Below are positions 1 to 7,956 of a stretch of 64,000 nucleotides of DNA, in pieces. This DNA is from an uncultured bacterium (GTDB taxonomy: Bacteria; Bacteroidota; Bacteroidia; Chitinophagales; Chitinophagaceae): positions 1 through 64,000 of the forward strand of contig CAIXLY010000035.1 of assembly GCA_903920455.1 (NCBI GenBank). Direction: 5' to 3'. The notes beneath the pieces are model-generated. The model made no database searches. It was given only the letters and a program-made list of their open reading frames with translations, and was not told where the DNA came from. Every line of letters begins with the position of its first letter. Position 1 is the first letter of the stretch. Made by a program: the position numbers and the translations under genes.

Positions 1-94
1 AGAAGCCGTGAAAATAACGGAAAAAAAACGATGCAAAAACCTTTTTAAGCGAAAGCGCTGTTAATAACTTCAGTGCGTACTAAAGTTGGGCGAC

Positions 95-2428
95 ATGAAA
101 TGTGGGAAGATGGTTGTTATGGGAGTATTTCAGTTTTTATCCTTGCTTTTAAATGAAGCAGATGCGCAAAAAAGATGGGATGGTGAAGCTGGAGATGGAT
201 CATGGAACTCTGAAACCAACTGGTCTCCCAATGGGGTGCCTGATAGTACTGACTTATTACTATTTGACAACTTCATCATCCCAATTTCCTACACCATTAC
301 GCTACCCTCAGGAGCCAATCAAATCAAGTTAAGTGCACTGAGTATTCAGCCTTTCCCGGGCCAGTCCATCACCCTGATAATACCAGAAACCAATACAGCC
401 GTTCCAGCAATCAACCTGAGTTCCGCCCAGCAGTCCATCACCATCTGCAACAGAGGCAACTTAATCAACAGAAGCGGTGCCGTTGCAGGCAATACCATTC
501 AAATGAACGGCAAAATAAGAATTGAAAATGGGGGAAAATATAGTCACCAGACCCTAAGAGGCAACGCCTATATCATCACAAAAAACGAAGTGGTTGCTGG
601 CACCGAACTGGGAACAATTGAATTTGATGTGCCAGGTGCAGCATCCTACCCGATTTCTGTTTCAGGCAAACAATATGGAAGCCTGCATCTCATTTCAAGT
701 ACACAAGAAAAAAGAAATTATTTAGGGAGTGGCAACAATGACCTAACGATTAGGGGAAACCTGATGGTTGAGGGAAGCACTCAATTCAATTCAACACTCA
801 ATAGCAACATCTATATAAACGGCAACCTTAGTATATCCGGTACACTTTCACTAAGTCCATCTGTGGCCGACACTACCAACCGAGAACTGATATTCTTGGG
901 CGACTCTTCCAGCTTTTTTTCTACCGGTAGCTTAGTGCTCGGAGCGCATTTCAGAAACATTCGAATACAGAAAGGAACACTATGGCTGAAGTCTGCTATC
1001 CGCTTCAGTCATGCCAGCTCCGCATTTATTGTTGGCTCTTCCGCTCGGGTGATGCTCGATACAACATGCATTGTTGGAGAGGGACTCTTTAAAAGCGATA
1101 GCGCTGCAGTCTTGGGCATCGCTTCCCCTGATGGCATTTCAGTAGACTCATCAAAGGGTAATATTCGAACAGCTCAACAAGTGTTTAGTCCAAAAACATC
1201 GTTCATGTTCTACGGCGATCAAGAGCAGGTAAGCGGGACTGGCTATCCCTCATCTGTTTCCTCACTTGAAATCAACAAGACAAATGGCAATCTGCGACTA
1301 ACGTCGCCACTTGAGATTAGCGATAGCCTGCGATTATCAAGCGGCAGGATCCTGAGTTCAATCGAGAGTCCGCTTTATCTCACCGGCATCATCTGTGCTG
1401 ACGGAATCAATCAATATGGATGGGCCGGCGGAAACAACAAGAGCTTTATTGACGGCCCCTTCAGATCAAAATCAACCATACAAGGAGAGGCCTATTTTCC
1501 AATTGGCAAGAATGAAGTTTTTGCACCACTCAAGATTCAGTTTAAAAATGGCATTAGCGGAGAACTTGAAGTAGAATATCATAATACTACAACAGCAATA
1601 AACAACAAGCTGTTGCTACCTCCACTCAAATCGATAAACAACAAAGAATACTGGGATATAAAATCAACTTCGCAGTTAGATACAACGAGCGCCAACGAAT
1701 CCATCATATTAAGCCTAAGGCCAACGCATCATTACAACACAACCAACCATCCGTTTATTGTAAGGGCCGATTCACTAAAGGGTGAATGGAGTTTGCTGGC
1801 AAACTCAGCTTATGATTCATTATCCTCAACCATAGCATCTGCAATGTACTTAAGGGATGGAGTCTATTCGACAGGTAGCATGCAAGAAGAAATTCTCGGG
1901 GCACAACGCATAAATTTATCATTTAAAAAAGACAAACAACAAGCAACACTAGAATGGAATATCCAGGACCACATCTTGGAAAAATTTATCATAGAAAAGA
2001 GTGCCGATGCAATAAAGTTCAACGCGATAGGACAGCACGATGTAGCAATGAATCAGACTGAGAGAAGATTCATCAGAAAAATCAATCTCGATGAAAATCA
2101 AGACGCATACTTCAGAATAGAGGGAATTGATGTACTAGATAAACAAGTTCTTTCAAACGTTGTATTCATTAGAGGCCAGAAAAATTTCAGCCTCCTTTAT
2201 CCAAACCCTACATCGAAAGAACTGACGATAAGAATGTCGGATCAAATAAAAAGAAGAAAAGCTGATATTCAAGTGATGGATAACTTCGGAAGAGCAATCC
2301 CTATAAGCATCTTATTCAACAACAATTTGATGAAAATAAATATTGCCCACTTGGCTAGAGGCCTGTATCGGCTGATTGTAATTGCTGATGGGAAAAAGGA
2401 AGTATACCCCTTTATAAAAAGTAACTAG
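95..2428 (+). CDS. Secreted protein with type IX secretion (T9SS type A) C-terminal sorting domain
   Basis: A large extracellular or cell-surface protein of unknown function. The ATG at 95 begins a signal peptide (Lys/Cys-Gly-Lys, a hydrophobic run, cleavage probably after the Ala-Asp-Ala near residue 25). An in-frame TTG at 86 adds three residues and is less likely. Mature repetitive beta-rich sequence follows, opening with Trp-Asp-Gly and Gly-Ser-Trp-Asn as in many Bacteroidota surface proteins. The last 75 residues hold the type A sorting signal: a Tyr-Pro-Asn-Pro motif, then Gly-Leu-Tyr-Arg-Leu, ending in a short basic tail. It should pass the Sec system, then the T9SS, and lose this tail. 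No catalytic domain is recognisable. Its stop overlaps that of the convergent HesB gene by 4 bases. Confidence 0.85.
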   Translation: MKCGKMVVMGVFQFLSLLLNEADAQKRWDGEAGDGSWNSETNWSPNGVPDSTDLLLFDNFIIPISYTITLPSGANQIKLSALSIQPFPGQSITLIIPETNTAVPAINLSSAQQSITICNRGNLINRSGAVAGNTIQMNGKIRIENGGKYSHQTLRGNAYIITKNEVVAGTELGTIEFDVPGAASYPISVSGKQYGSLHLISSTQEKRNYLGSGNNDLTIRGNLMVEGSTQFNSTLNSNIYINGNLSISGTLSLSPSVADTTNRELIFLGDSSSFFSTGSLVLGAHFRNIRIQKGTLWLKSAIRFSHASSAFIVGSSARVMLDTTCIVGEGLFKSDSAAVLGIASPDGISVDSSKGNIRTAQQVFSPKTSFMFYGDQEQVSGTGYPSSVSSLEINKTNGNLRLTSPLEISDSLRLSSGRILSSIESPLYLTGIICADGINQYGWAGGNNKSFIDGPFRSKSTIQGEAYFPIGKNEVFAPLKIQFKNGISGELEVEYHNTTTAINNKLLLPPLKSINNKEYWDIKSTSQLDTTSANESIILSLRPTHHYNTTNHPFIVRADSLKGEWSLLANSAYDSLSSTIASAMYLRDGVYSTGSMQEEILGAQRINLSFKKDKQQATLEWNIQDHILEKFIIEKSADAIKFNAIGQHDVAMNQTERRFIRKINLDENQDAYFRIEGIDVLDKQVLSNVVFIRGQKNFSLLYPNPTSKELTIRMSDQIKRRKADIQVMDNFGRAIPISILFNNNLMKINIAHLARGLYRLIVIADGKKEVYPFIKSN

Positions 2429-2778
2429 ACCGAAAAACTTTCACCACATGCACAAGTTCTGCTTGCATTTGGATTCATAAAATGAAATCCCTTTCCGTCA
2501 AGTCCGTCTGAATATTCAAGGGTTGTGCTGAATAAATATAAAACACTCTTTCTATCCGTTACCAACTTTACATTCTTGTCTTCAAACACCTGATCACCAG
2601 CTTTGATCTCATTGTCAAAATCCATTTTATACGTAAGGCCAGAGCAGCCACCGCTCACTACGCTTACCCTGACAAAATAATCTTCTCCCCTTCCTTCTTG
2701 AGCAAGAAGGTCGATTACCCTTGCCTTGGCTTTGTCGCTGATGAAAATCCCACTCATCATTGTTGTCGCTTCCATCAT
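2425..2778 (-). CDS. HesB/IscA-family iron-sulfur cluster assembly protein
   Basis: An A-type Fe-S carrier of 117 residues that would accept clusters or iron and hand them to apo-proteins in the cytoplasm. The three ligand cysteines of the family are all present: Cys45, Cys109 and Cys111 (C-x63-C-x-C), with the typical Gly-Gly-Cys-Ser-Gly context. It lies 33 bases downstream of the cysteine desulfurase on the same strand, so sulfur donor and carrier are probably co-transcribed. The N-terminus has several Met codons (residues 1, 2, 7, 8) and the true start may be a few codons inside. Without scaffold genes nearby I cannot say whether it is IscA, SufA or ErpA. Confidence 0.9.
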   Translation of the reverse strand: MMEATTMMSGIFISDKAKARVIDLLAQEGRGEDYFVRVSVVSGGCSGLTYKMDFDNEIKAGDQVFEDKNVKLVTDRKSVLYLFSTTLEYSDGLDGKGFHFMNPNASRTCACGESFSV

Positions 2779-2811
2779 TCTACATTTAGATTACAAAGTT
2801 ATGCATTCTCA

Positions 2812-4032
2812 TCAACTTGCGGGATGATGCCATCCGGGTACCCTTTCAAGATTTCCCTTTTTGAACAATTGCCATGTCATGCTCTCCTCTCGAAGTTGCC
2901 TTATGGAGGAAATGACATGATTCAAAGCTTTGTTAAAATCATCTGTAGAAGTAAAGCGCCCGAAAGAGAAGCGTACTGTTGCCATGGCCTGTTGATCACC
3001 TAATCCCATTGCTACGAGCACATGAGAAGGCTTCCCTGTTGCAGAGGAACAAGCGGCGCCAGAAGAGACACAAAGCAATTCGTTTAGTTTAGACAACAAG
3101 GGCGGCCCCTCTAAACACCTGAAAGAGATGGAAGAAACCCCAGGCAGCCTATTCATTTGCTGGCCATTGATAACAACATCACCAAGTTCCAACAGGCTAA
3201 TTTCGAAAGCAGCAACCAAGGCATCCATTTGTTCCTGATGCGATACCATATCCTGAACAGCAAACTCCAGTGCATTTGCCATCCCAACAATTCCTGGGAC
3301 ATTTAATGTTCCCCCTCTGATTCCGTATTCTTGTCCGCCGCCATGCAACAGGGGCATGACATGAAAGGGTCTATGTTTCTTATTGATATATAACCCGCCA
3401 ACTCCCTTCGGACCATAAAACTTATGTCCTGAAAAAGCCAGCAGATCAATATTCAGCGCTTGAAGATCAATCGGCAATTTACCAACGGTCTGCGTTGCAT
3501 CACAGAAAAAAACAACACCTGCATCCCTACAGATATCGCCTATACTTTTAACATCATGGATGACACCCGTTTCATTATTGGCGTGCATGATGGCGACCAT
3601 GACCGTGTCTTTGGTAATGGCATCTCTCAGCTGGTTCAAATCCAATGCGCCCTCATGATTCACTGGAAGAATTGTAACTGCGCAGCCCTTGGTTTCCAAC
3701 TCCCTACATACTTCCAAGACTGCACTGTGTTCAGTAGCACAGGTAATGATGTGATGCCTTGCAGTTGAAGCAGCAGGCAATATGCTTTTTAGTGCAGTGT
3801 TGACGGATTCGGTAGCACCTGAAGTAAATACGATTTCTTCTTCAGCAGCATGTAACAGGCGTGCAATGGTCTGTCTTGAATGATCAACTGCGCTCCCTGC
3901 TGCTCTGCCAAAAGAATGGACGATGGCAGAGGGGCTTCCATAATGCGTTGTCATGTAGGGCCACATGATTTCTGCTACCCTTGGATCACAAGGCGTTGTA
4001 GAGAGGTGGTCAAGATAAATGCGATTGTCCAA
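2812..4032 (-). CDS. Cysteine desulfurase (IscS/NifS family)
   Basis: A PLP enzyme that removes sulfur from cysteine for Fe-S clusters and thio-modifications. Residues below are numbered from the longer TTG start at 4068. Lys216 in Ser-Gly-His-Lys is the PLP lysine, His114 the ring-stacking His, Asp190 and Gln193 contact the cofactor, and Cys340 in Ser-Gly-Ala-Ala-Cys is the persulfide cysteine on the mobile loop. There is no ATG near the N-terminus. I prefer TTG at 4032 because it places Met-Asp-Asn-Arg-Ile-Tyr-Leu-Asp where IscS proteins begin; TTG at 4068 would add 12 residues. It is followed by the HesB carrier gene. The segment after Tyr-Leu-Asp reads His-Leu-Ser-Thr-Thr-Pro instead of the more common Asn-Asn-Ala-Thr-Thr-Pro. 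Confidence 0.93.
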   Translation of the reverse strand: MDNRIYLDHLSTTPCDPRVAEIMWPYMTTHYGSPSAIVHSFGRAAGSAVDHSRQTIARLLHAAEEEIVFTSGATESVNTALKSILPAASTARHHIITCATEHSAVLEVCRELETKGCAVTILPVNHEGALDLNQLRDAITKDTVMVAIMHANNETGVIHDVKSIGDICRDAGVVFFCDATQTVGKLPIDLQALNIDLLAFSGHKFYGPKGVGGLYINKKHRPFHVMPLLHGGGQEYGIRGGTLNVPGIVGMANALEFAVQDMVSHQEQMDALVAAFEISLLELGDVVINGQQMNRLPGVSSISFRCLEGPPLLSKLNELLCVSSGAACSSATGKPSHVLVAMGLGDQQAMATVRFSFGRFTSTDDFNKALNHVISSIRQLREESMTWQLFKKGNLERVPGWHHPAS

Positions 4033-4107
4033 GTATTGATAAATGAATTGTAAATTTATGGCTTCCAAGGAAGAAACTCGTTCTCAGGTACACAAGAAAA
4101 CTTAATT

Positions 4108-4518
4108 ATGAATAAGATAGAACATATTGGCGTGGCGGTTCGTTCTTTGTCGCTATCCATCCCCTTATTTGAAAAGCTATTAGGTACCCCTTGTTACAAA
4201 ACCGAATTTGTACTGTCTGAAAAAGTGAATACCGCCTTTTTTAAAACAGGCGAGAGCAAGATTGAGCTCTTGGAAAGCATGGAGCCCGATGGCGTGATAT
4301 CAAACTTTGTTGAAAAAAATGGCGAAGGCATGCACCATATTGCATTTGAGGTAGATGATTTGCAGGCGGAGATAGAAAGACTTAAAGCAGAAGGATTTAA
4401 ATTCATTAATGAAGAGCCTAAGCGAGGTGCTGACAATAAGATGGTTTGTTTTCTTCACCCCAAAACCACCAATGGGATGCTCGTGGAAATTTGCCAACAG
4501 GTCTTGCCAGCACAGTAG
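4108..4518 (+). CDS. mce: Methylmalonyl-CoA epimerase
   Basis: Interconverts (R)- and (S)-methylmalonyl-CoA, linking propionyl-CoA/succinyl-CoA metabolism to the B12-dependent mutase. The 136 residues form the vicinal-oxygen-chelate fold: two beta-alpha-beta-beta-beta modules with metal ligands in Ile-Glu-His-Ile-Gly (His6), Met-His-His-Ile-Ala-Phe-Glu and the C-terminal Met-Leu-Val-Glu-Ile-Cys glutamate. Length and motif order match the family. The gene stands alone, divergent from the desulfurase and convergent with rnc; the mutase subunits are not in the window. Confidence 0.93.
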   Translation: MNKIEHIGVAVRSLSLSIPLFEKLLGTPCYKTEFVLSEKVNTAFFKTGESKIELLESMEPDGVISNFVEKNGEGMHHIAFEVDDLQAEIERLKAEGFKFINEEPKRGADNKMVCFLHPKTTNGMLVEICQQVLPAQ

Positions 4519-5235
4519 TTACGATATGATATTCAGCTTTTCAGCAGCAAGTTGGGCAGCAAGTTGACTGGCATCTTTTTTATTAAACGCCTTACCTTCT
4601 GCAATAATTTCACCATCAACTACTGCCGCTACAGTAAATAAACGCCTGCCATTTTCAATTTTTTCTTCCAGCGTTTCAAACTCCAGCAAGCGTCCATTTC
4701 GGTTGGCCCAGGTATAGAGTTTGTTCTTCTTATTGATTTCAGCGGTCTCCAAGTCTTCCATAAACATATGTGGAAGAATCATTTTTTTTAAGACCCATTG
4801 CTTGGTTTTGATATACCCACAATCGATGTATACTGCGCCAATCAAGGCCTCCAGCGCGTTCCCAAAAATCTGGCTAGACCTGAGGGATCCATCACTTCTA
4901 TTAAAAGAAGTGATTTTTTTCAACCCCATTTTTATGGCAATGTCGTTCAGTATTTGCCTGTTCACCATCTTGCTTCTCATCTCAGTGAGAAAGCCTTCCC
5001 CTTTGTATGGGTATTTCATGAAAAGAAAGTCTGCGATGACACTGCCGAGAATAGCATCGCCAAGGTATTCGAGTCTTTCATTATTGTCCGTTGCTCTCTC
5101 TTTGACAGAACGATGGGAAAGTGCAGCAACATATAGGCTAATCCTGTCAGGTGCAAAACCAAGTACGTTGCACAGCTGATTCAGAAAATCTTTTTTTTGT
5201 CTGCTGCTAAAAATATATTTGATCCTATAAAACAA
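4519..5235 (-). CDS. rnc: Ribonuclease III
   Basis: Double-stranded-RNA endonuclease for rRNA processing and RNA decay. The RNase III signature Asn-Glu-Arg-Leu-Glu-Tyr-Leu-Gly-Asp-Ala is near residue 53, with the second acidic pair in Glu-Ala-Leu-Ile-Gly-Ala. A double-stranded RNA-binding domain occupies about the last 70 residues (ending Lys-Asp-Ala-Ser-Gln-Leu-Ala-Ala). The start used is TTG; there is no ATG in frame before the catalytic domain. It is third in an acpP-fabF-rnc operon, 59 bases after fabF, an arrangement common in bacteria. Its stop abuts that of mce. Confidence 0.93.
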   Translation of the reverse strand: MFYRIKYIFSSRQKKDFLNQLCNVLGFAPDRISLYVAALSHRSVKERATDNNERLEYLGDAILGSVIADFLFMKYPYKGEGFLTEMRSKMVNRQILNDIAIKMGLKKITSFNRSDGSLRSSQIFGNALEALIGAVYIDCGYIKTKQWVLKKMILPHMFMEDLETAEINKKNKLYTWANRNGRLLEFETLEEKIENGRRLFTVAAVVDGEIIAEGKAFNKKDASQLAAQLAAEKLNIIS

Positions 5236-5294
5236 GCAGTGAGATTTGTCGTTTGGGGAATTCCGGACAGTAGGCTTTTCCGGAATGAATGCAA

Positions 5295-6545
5295 TTAAAG
5301 ATACTTCTTTACAATGAGAGAAGCATTATGACCACCAAAACCAAAGGTGTTGCTGAGTGCTGCCCTTACAGTTCTTTTCTTTGGTTTCCAGAAGGTGAAG
5401 TCAAGCTTTGGATCTAGTCCATCATCATCTGTAAAATGGTTGATTGTTGGAGGAATGAGATCGTGCATTACGGAATAGGTACATGCAATTGCCTCGATCA
5501 CTCCCGCTGAGCCAAGAAGGTGGCCAGTCATTGATTTTGTAGAACTAATATTGAGATTGTAGGCATGTTCACCAAATACACCAAGGATTGCTTTGGTTTC
5601 AGCGATATCACCCAGTGGGGTTGATGTACCATGGACATTGATGTAATCGATATCTTCAGGCGTCATTTGTGCTTCCTCAAGGGATGCCCGCATAACATTC
5701 AGTGCACCGAGCCCTTCGGGATGTGGCGCAGTAATATGGTATGCATCAGCCGTTGCGCCGCCTCCAGCAATCTCTGCGTAGATGGTTGCGCCCCTGCGTA
5801 TGGCGTGTTCAAGTTCTTCGAGTATCAAGGTACCGCTACCTTCACCCATTACAAATCCATCACGGTCTTTATCAAAGGGTCTTGATGCAGTTTTGGGATC
5901 ATCGTTTCGCTCACTGAGTGCCTTCATCGCGTTGAATCCGGCTACACCAGCATCACAAATCACTGCTTCGCTTCCGCCCGCGACCATGATGTCTGCTTTT
6001 CCAAGCCTGATATAATGAGAGGCCTCAATAACTGCATGTGTTGAAGATGCGCAGGCGCTGACTACTGCGAAATTGGGACCACGAAATCCATGTCGCATAG
6101 AGATATGACCAGCTGCGATATCCAAAATCATTTTGGGAATGAAGAAGGGGTTGAAGCGTGGAGTTCCATCACCCCGTGCATAATTCATTACTTCTTCTTG
6201 GAAAGTAAGTAATCCGCCGATTCCACTAGAAAAAATAACACCAACCCGATCAGGATTGACATTTTCTTTGGTGATACCCGCGTGCTTTATGGCTTCATCG
6301 CTTGAAACAAGTGCGAGCTGTGCAAAACGATCGATTTTCCGTGCTTCCTTCTTGTCTAGGTAGTCAACCGGATCGAATCCCTTTACTTCGCAGGCAAACC
6401 TTGTCTTGAACTTTGATGAATCAAAGAGTGTGATATTGTCAGCACCAGATATACCAGAGACTAACCCATCCCAGAAAGCCTGAGCAGTATTGCCAATGGG
6501 GGTTATTGCCCCTATTCCGGTGATGACTACTCTTTTCAGTTCCAT
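5295..6545 (-). CDS. fabF: 3-oxoacyl-[acyl-carrier-protein] synthase II
   Basis: Condensing enzyme of type II fatty acid synthesis, extending acyl-ACP with malonyl-ACP. Counting from the ATG at 6545 (416 residues), the Cys-His-His triad is Cys165 (Ser-Ala-Cys-Ala-Ser-Ser), His305 (Val-His-Gly-Thr-Ser-Thr-Pro) and His342 (Met-Thr-Gly-His-Leu-Leu-Gly). A TTG at 6560 would add five residues, but the ATG gives the usual Met-Glu-Leu-Lys-Arg-Val-Val-Ile-Thr-Gly start. It is the middle gene of acpP-fabF-rnc, 33 bases downstream of acpP. Confidence 0.96.
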   Translation of the reverse strand: MELKRVVITGIGAITPIGNTAQAFWDGLVSGISGADNITLFDSSKFKTRFACEVKGFDPVDYLDKKEARKIDRFAQLALVSSDEAIKHAGITKENVNPDRVGVIFSSGIGGLLTFQEEVMNYARGDGTPRFNPFFIPKMILDIAAGHISMRHGFRGPNFAVVSACASSTHAVIEASHYIRLGKADIMVAGGSEAVICDAGVAGFNAMKALSERNDDPKTASRPFDKDRDGFVMGEGSGTLILEELEHAIRRGATIYAEIAGGGATADAYHITAPHPEGLGALNVMRASLEEAQMTPEDIDYINVHGTSTPLGDIAETKAILGVFGEHAYNLNISSTKSMTGHLLGSAGVIEAIACTYSVMHDLIPPTINHFTDDDGLDPKLDFTFWKPKKRTVRAALSNTFGFGGHNASLIVKKYL

Positions 6546-6578
6546 ATGTGACGTGTACAATAAAGGGAGGGCCCTAGA

Positions 6579-6815
6579 TTATTTCGCGTGTTCCTCCAAA
6601 TAAGTTACAGCCTGGCCAACAGTGGTGATGGTTTCAGCTTGCTCATCAGGGATGGAAATATTGAATTCCTTTTCGAATTCCATGATCAGTTCAACAGTGT
6701 CCAGAGAATCTGCACCGAGATCGTTTGTAAAAGAAGCTTCAGGAGTTACCTCGTTCTCTTCAACACCGAGTTTGTCAACAATAATTTTCTTTACTCTTGT
6801 TGCAATGTCTGACAT
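6579..6815 (-). CDS. acpP: Acyl carrier protein
   Basis: A small acidic 78-residue protein that carries growing acyl chains on a 4'-phosphopantetheine arm. Ser37 in the Gly-Ala-Asp-Ser-Leu-Asp motif is the attachment site, and the four-helix pattern and length are typical. It opens the operon that also encodes its partner FabF. A near-perfect Bacteroidota promoter lies just upstream (6842-6849). Confidence 0.97.
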   Translation of the reverse strand: MSDIATRVKKIIVDKLGVEENEVTPEASFTNDLGADSLDTVELIMEFEKEFNISIPDEQAETITTVGQAVTYLEEHAK

Positions 6816-6841
6816 GATTTTATTTTTTGGTTTATTGTCTG

Positions 6842-6849
6842 CAAAATTA
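6842..6849 (-). promoter_or_regulatory. Promoter -7 element of the acpP-fabF-rnc operon
   Basis: Read on the minus strand this is TAATTTTG, an exact match to the Bacteroidota housekeeping -7 consensus TAnnTTTG. Transcription would begin near 6835, leaving a leader of about 20 bases before the acpP ATG. No well-spaced -33 TTTG is obvious. Confidence 0.6.
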
Positions 6850-7040
6850 AACTATTTAGAGTAAAAACCATTGTTCAAGGCAATTTCTATGTAATTATTT
6901 TCCGAGATAAAACTGCCTTAACTCATTGATAATCAGATGAAAAAATGACAACAAGCAAAAAACTTATAATAGGGGGCCGATTTTGATCAAAAAAATATCC
7001 ATTCAAGTATAGGATTGCAGCAATTAATCTAATTTGTAGA

Positions 7041-7472
7041 ATGGCAATTAAAGTCATAGAACACGGAACTTCAGCGTACCATGAAATGGTTGCGTTGAGG
7101 ATGGAAATTCTTCGCAAGCCACTGGGGCTAACCTTCAGCACTGATGAATTGGATAAAGAAAAGAAAGATTTGTTGATTGGCGCCTATGAAGAGGATACGC
7201 TTCTTGCCTGCTGCATTTTAACACCTTTATCAAGGAACAGCTATAAACTCAGACAGATGGCTGTTCATCAGAAAATGCAAAGGCTGGGTATAGGTGCTGC
7301 CATGATGCATTTTGCAGAAAACGTTGCAAGAGATGCAGGCTTCAATTCAATAATCATCAATGCGCGTAAAACAGCAATTGGCTTTTATGAAAAAATGGGA
7401 TACGCCATTCATCGCAACGAGTTCATTGAAGTTGGTCTACCCCATGTGGAAATGCAAAAAAAGTTAATCTAG
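7041..7472 (+). CDS. GNAT-family N-acetyltransferase
   Basis: An acyl-CoA-dependent N-acyltransferase of 143 residues with unknown acceptor. The acetyl-CoA site is seen as Leu-Arg-Gln-Met-Ala-Val followed by Gln-Arg-Leu-Gly-Ile-Gly-Ala (pyrophosphate loop), and the C-terminal motif Ala-Ile-Gly-Phe-Tyr-Glu-Lys-Met-Gly-Tyr is typical of GNAT motif B. It stands alone, divergent from acpP, and its end overlaps the convergent YcxB-like gene by 4 bases. Nothing nearby suggests the substrate. Confidence 0.85.
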   Translation: MAIKVIEHGTSAYHEMVALRMEILRKPLGLTFSTDELDKEKKDLLIGAYEEDTLLACCILTPLSRNSYKLRQMAVHQKMQRLGIGAAMMHFAENVARDAGFNSIIINARKTAIGFYEKMGYAIHRNEFIEVGLPHVEMQKKLI

Positions 7473-7948
7473 GACTTTCCGATTCCCTTTCTAAATATCC
7501 TTCTTGCCTCATCCAGCATTTCCTCTTGGGCAAATGCATCTTTTGGAATTAGGAAAAAGGTCTTGCTGTCAAAATACAAATGGAAGAATCCTGGTGTTTC
7601 ATAATACGATGAGAACTCTCTCCAGGCCCAGCTCTGCTGGCCAGTTGCAGTACTAATAAAAAAATGATCCTCTTCTATTGAAACATTAAACTGATCCCTA
7701 AAGGTTTTACTTTTCTTATAAATGAGCGCTGGCAACCATATCCAGAATGCGCCCATCATGGTAATCCACAGCACAGAGCTCATCAGGAAGGGAAGTGGAG
7801 ATATCAATTTGAAGCCATAGAGTATTACGGCCAACAGGGCAAACACATTGACCAGTATCATCATCAACTTGATCTCTCTCCTAGAAATGAAATGGTACCG
7901 CAGAGCCTGCAGTACCTTTCCTTTATTGTAAGTTATTTCGACTTTCAC
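7469..7948 (-). CDS. YcxB-like small membrane protein
   Basis: About 159 residues from a GTG at 7948, just past the nrdJ stop. A longer reading from 8032 would lie inside nrdJ and is unlikely. There is a short N-terminal segment (Lys-Val-Glu-Ile-Thr-Tyr), two predicted transmembrane helices (roughly residues 30-50 and 55-75), then a soluble C-terminal domain with Gly-Gln-Gln-Ser-Trp-Ala-Trp and Phe-Phe-Leu-Ile-Pro-Lys-Asp-Ala-Phe. That layout resembles the YcxB-like family, whose function is unknown. It begins 8 bases after nrdJ and could be co-transcribed with it. Confidence 0.65.
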   Translation of the reverse strand: MKVEITYNKGKVLQALRYHFISRREIKLMMILVNVFALLAVILYGFKLISPLPFLMSSVLWITMMGAFWIWLPALIYKKSKTFRDQFNVSIEEDHFFISTATGQQSWAWREFSSYYETPGFFHLYFDSKTFFLIPKDAFAQEEMLDEARRIFRKGIGKS

Positions 7949-7956
7949 GTGAGCAA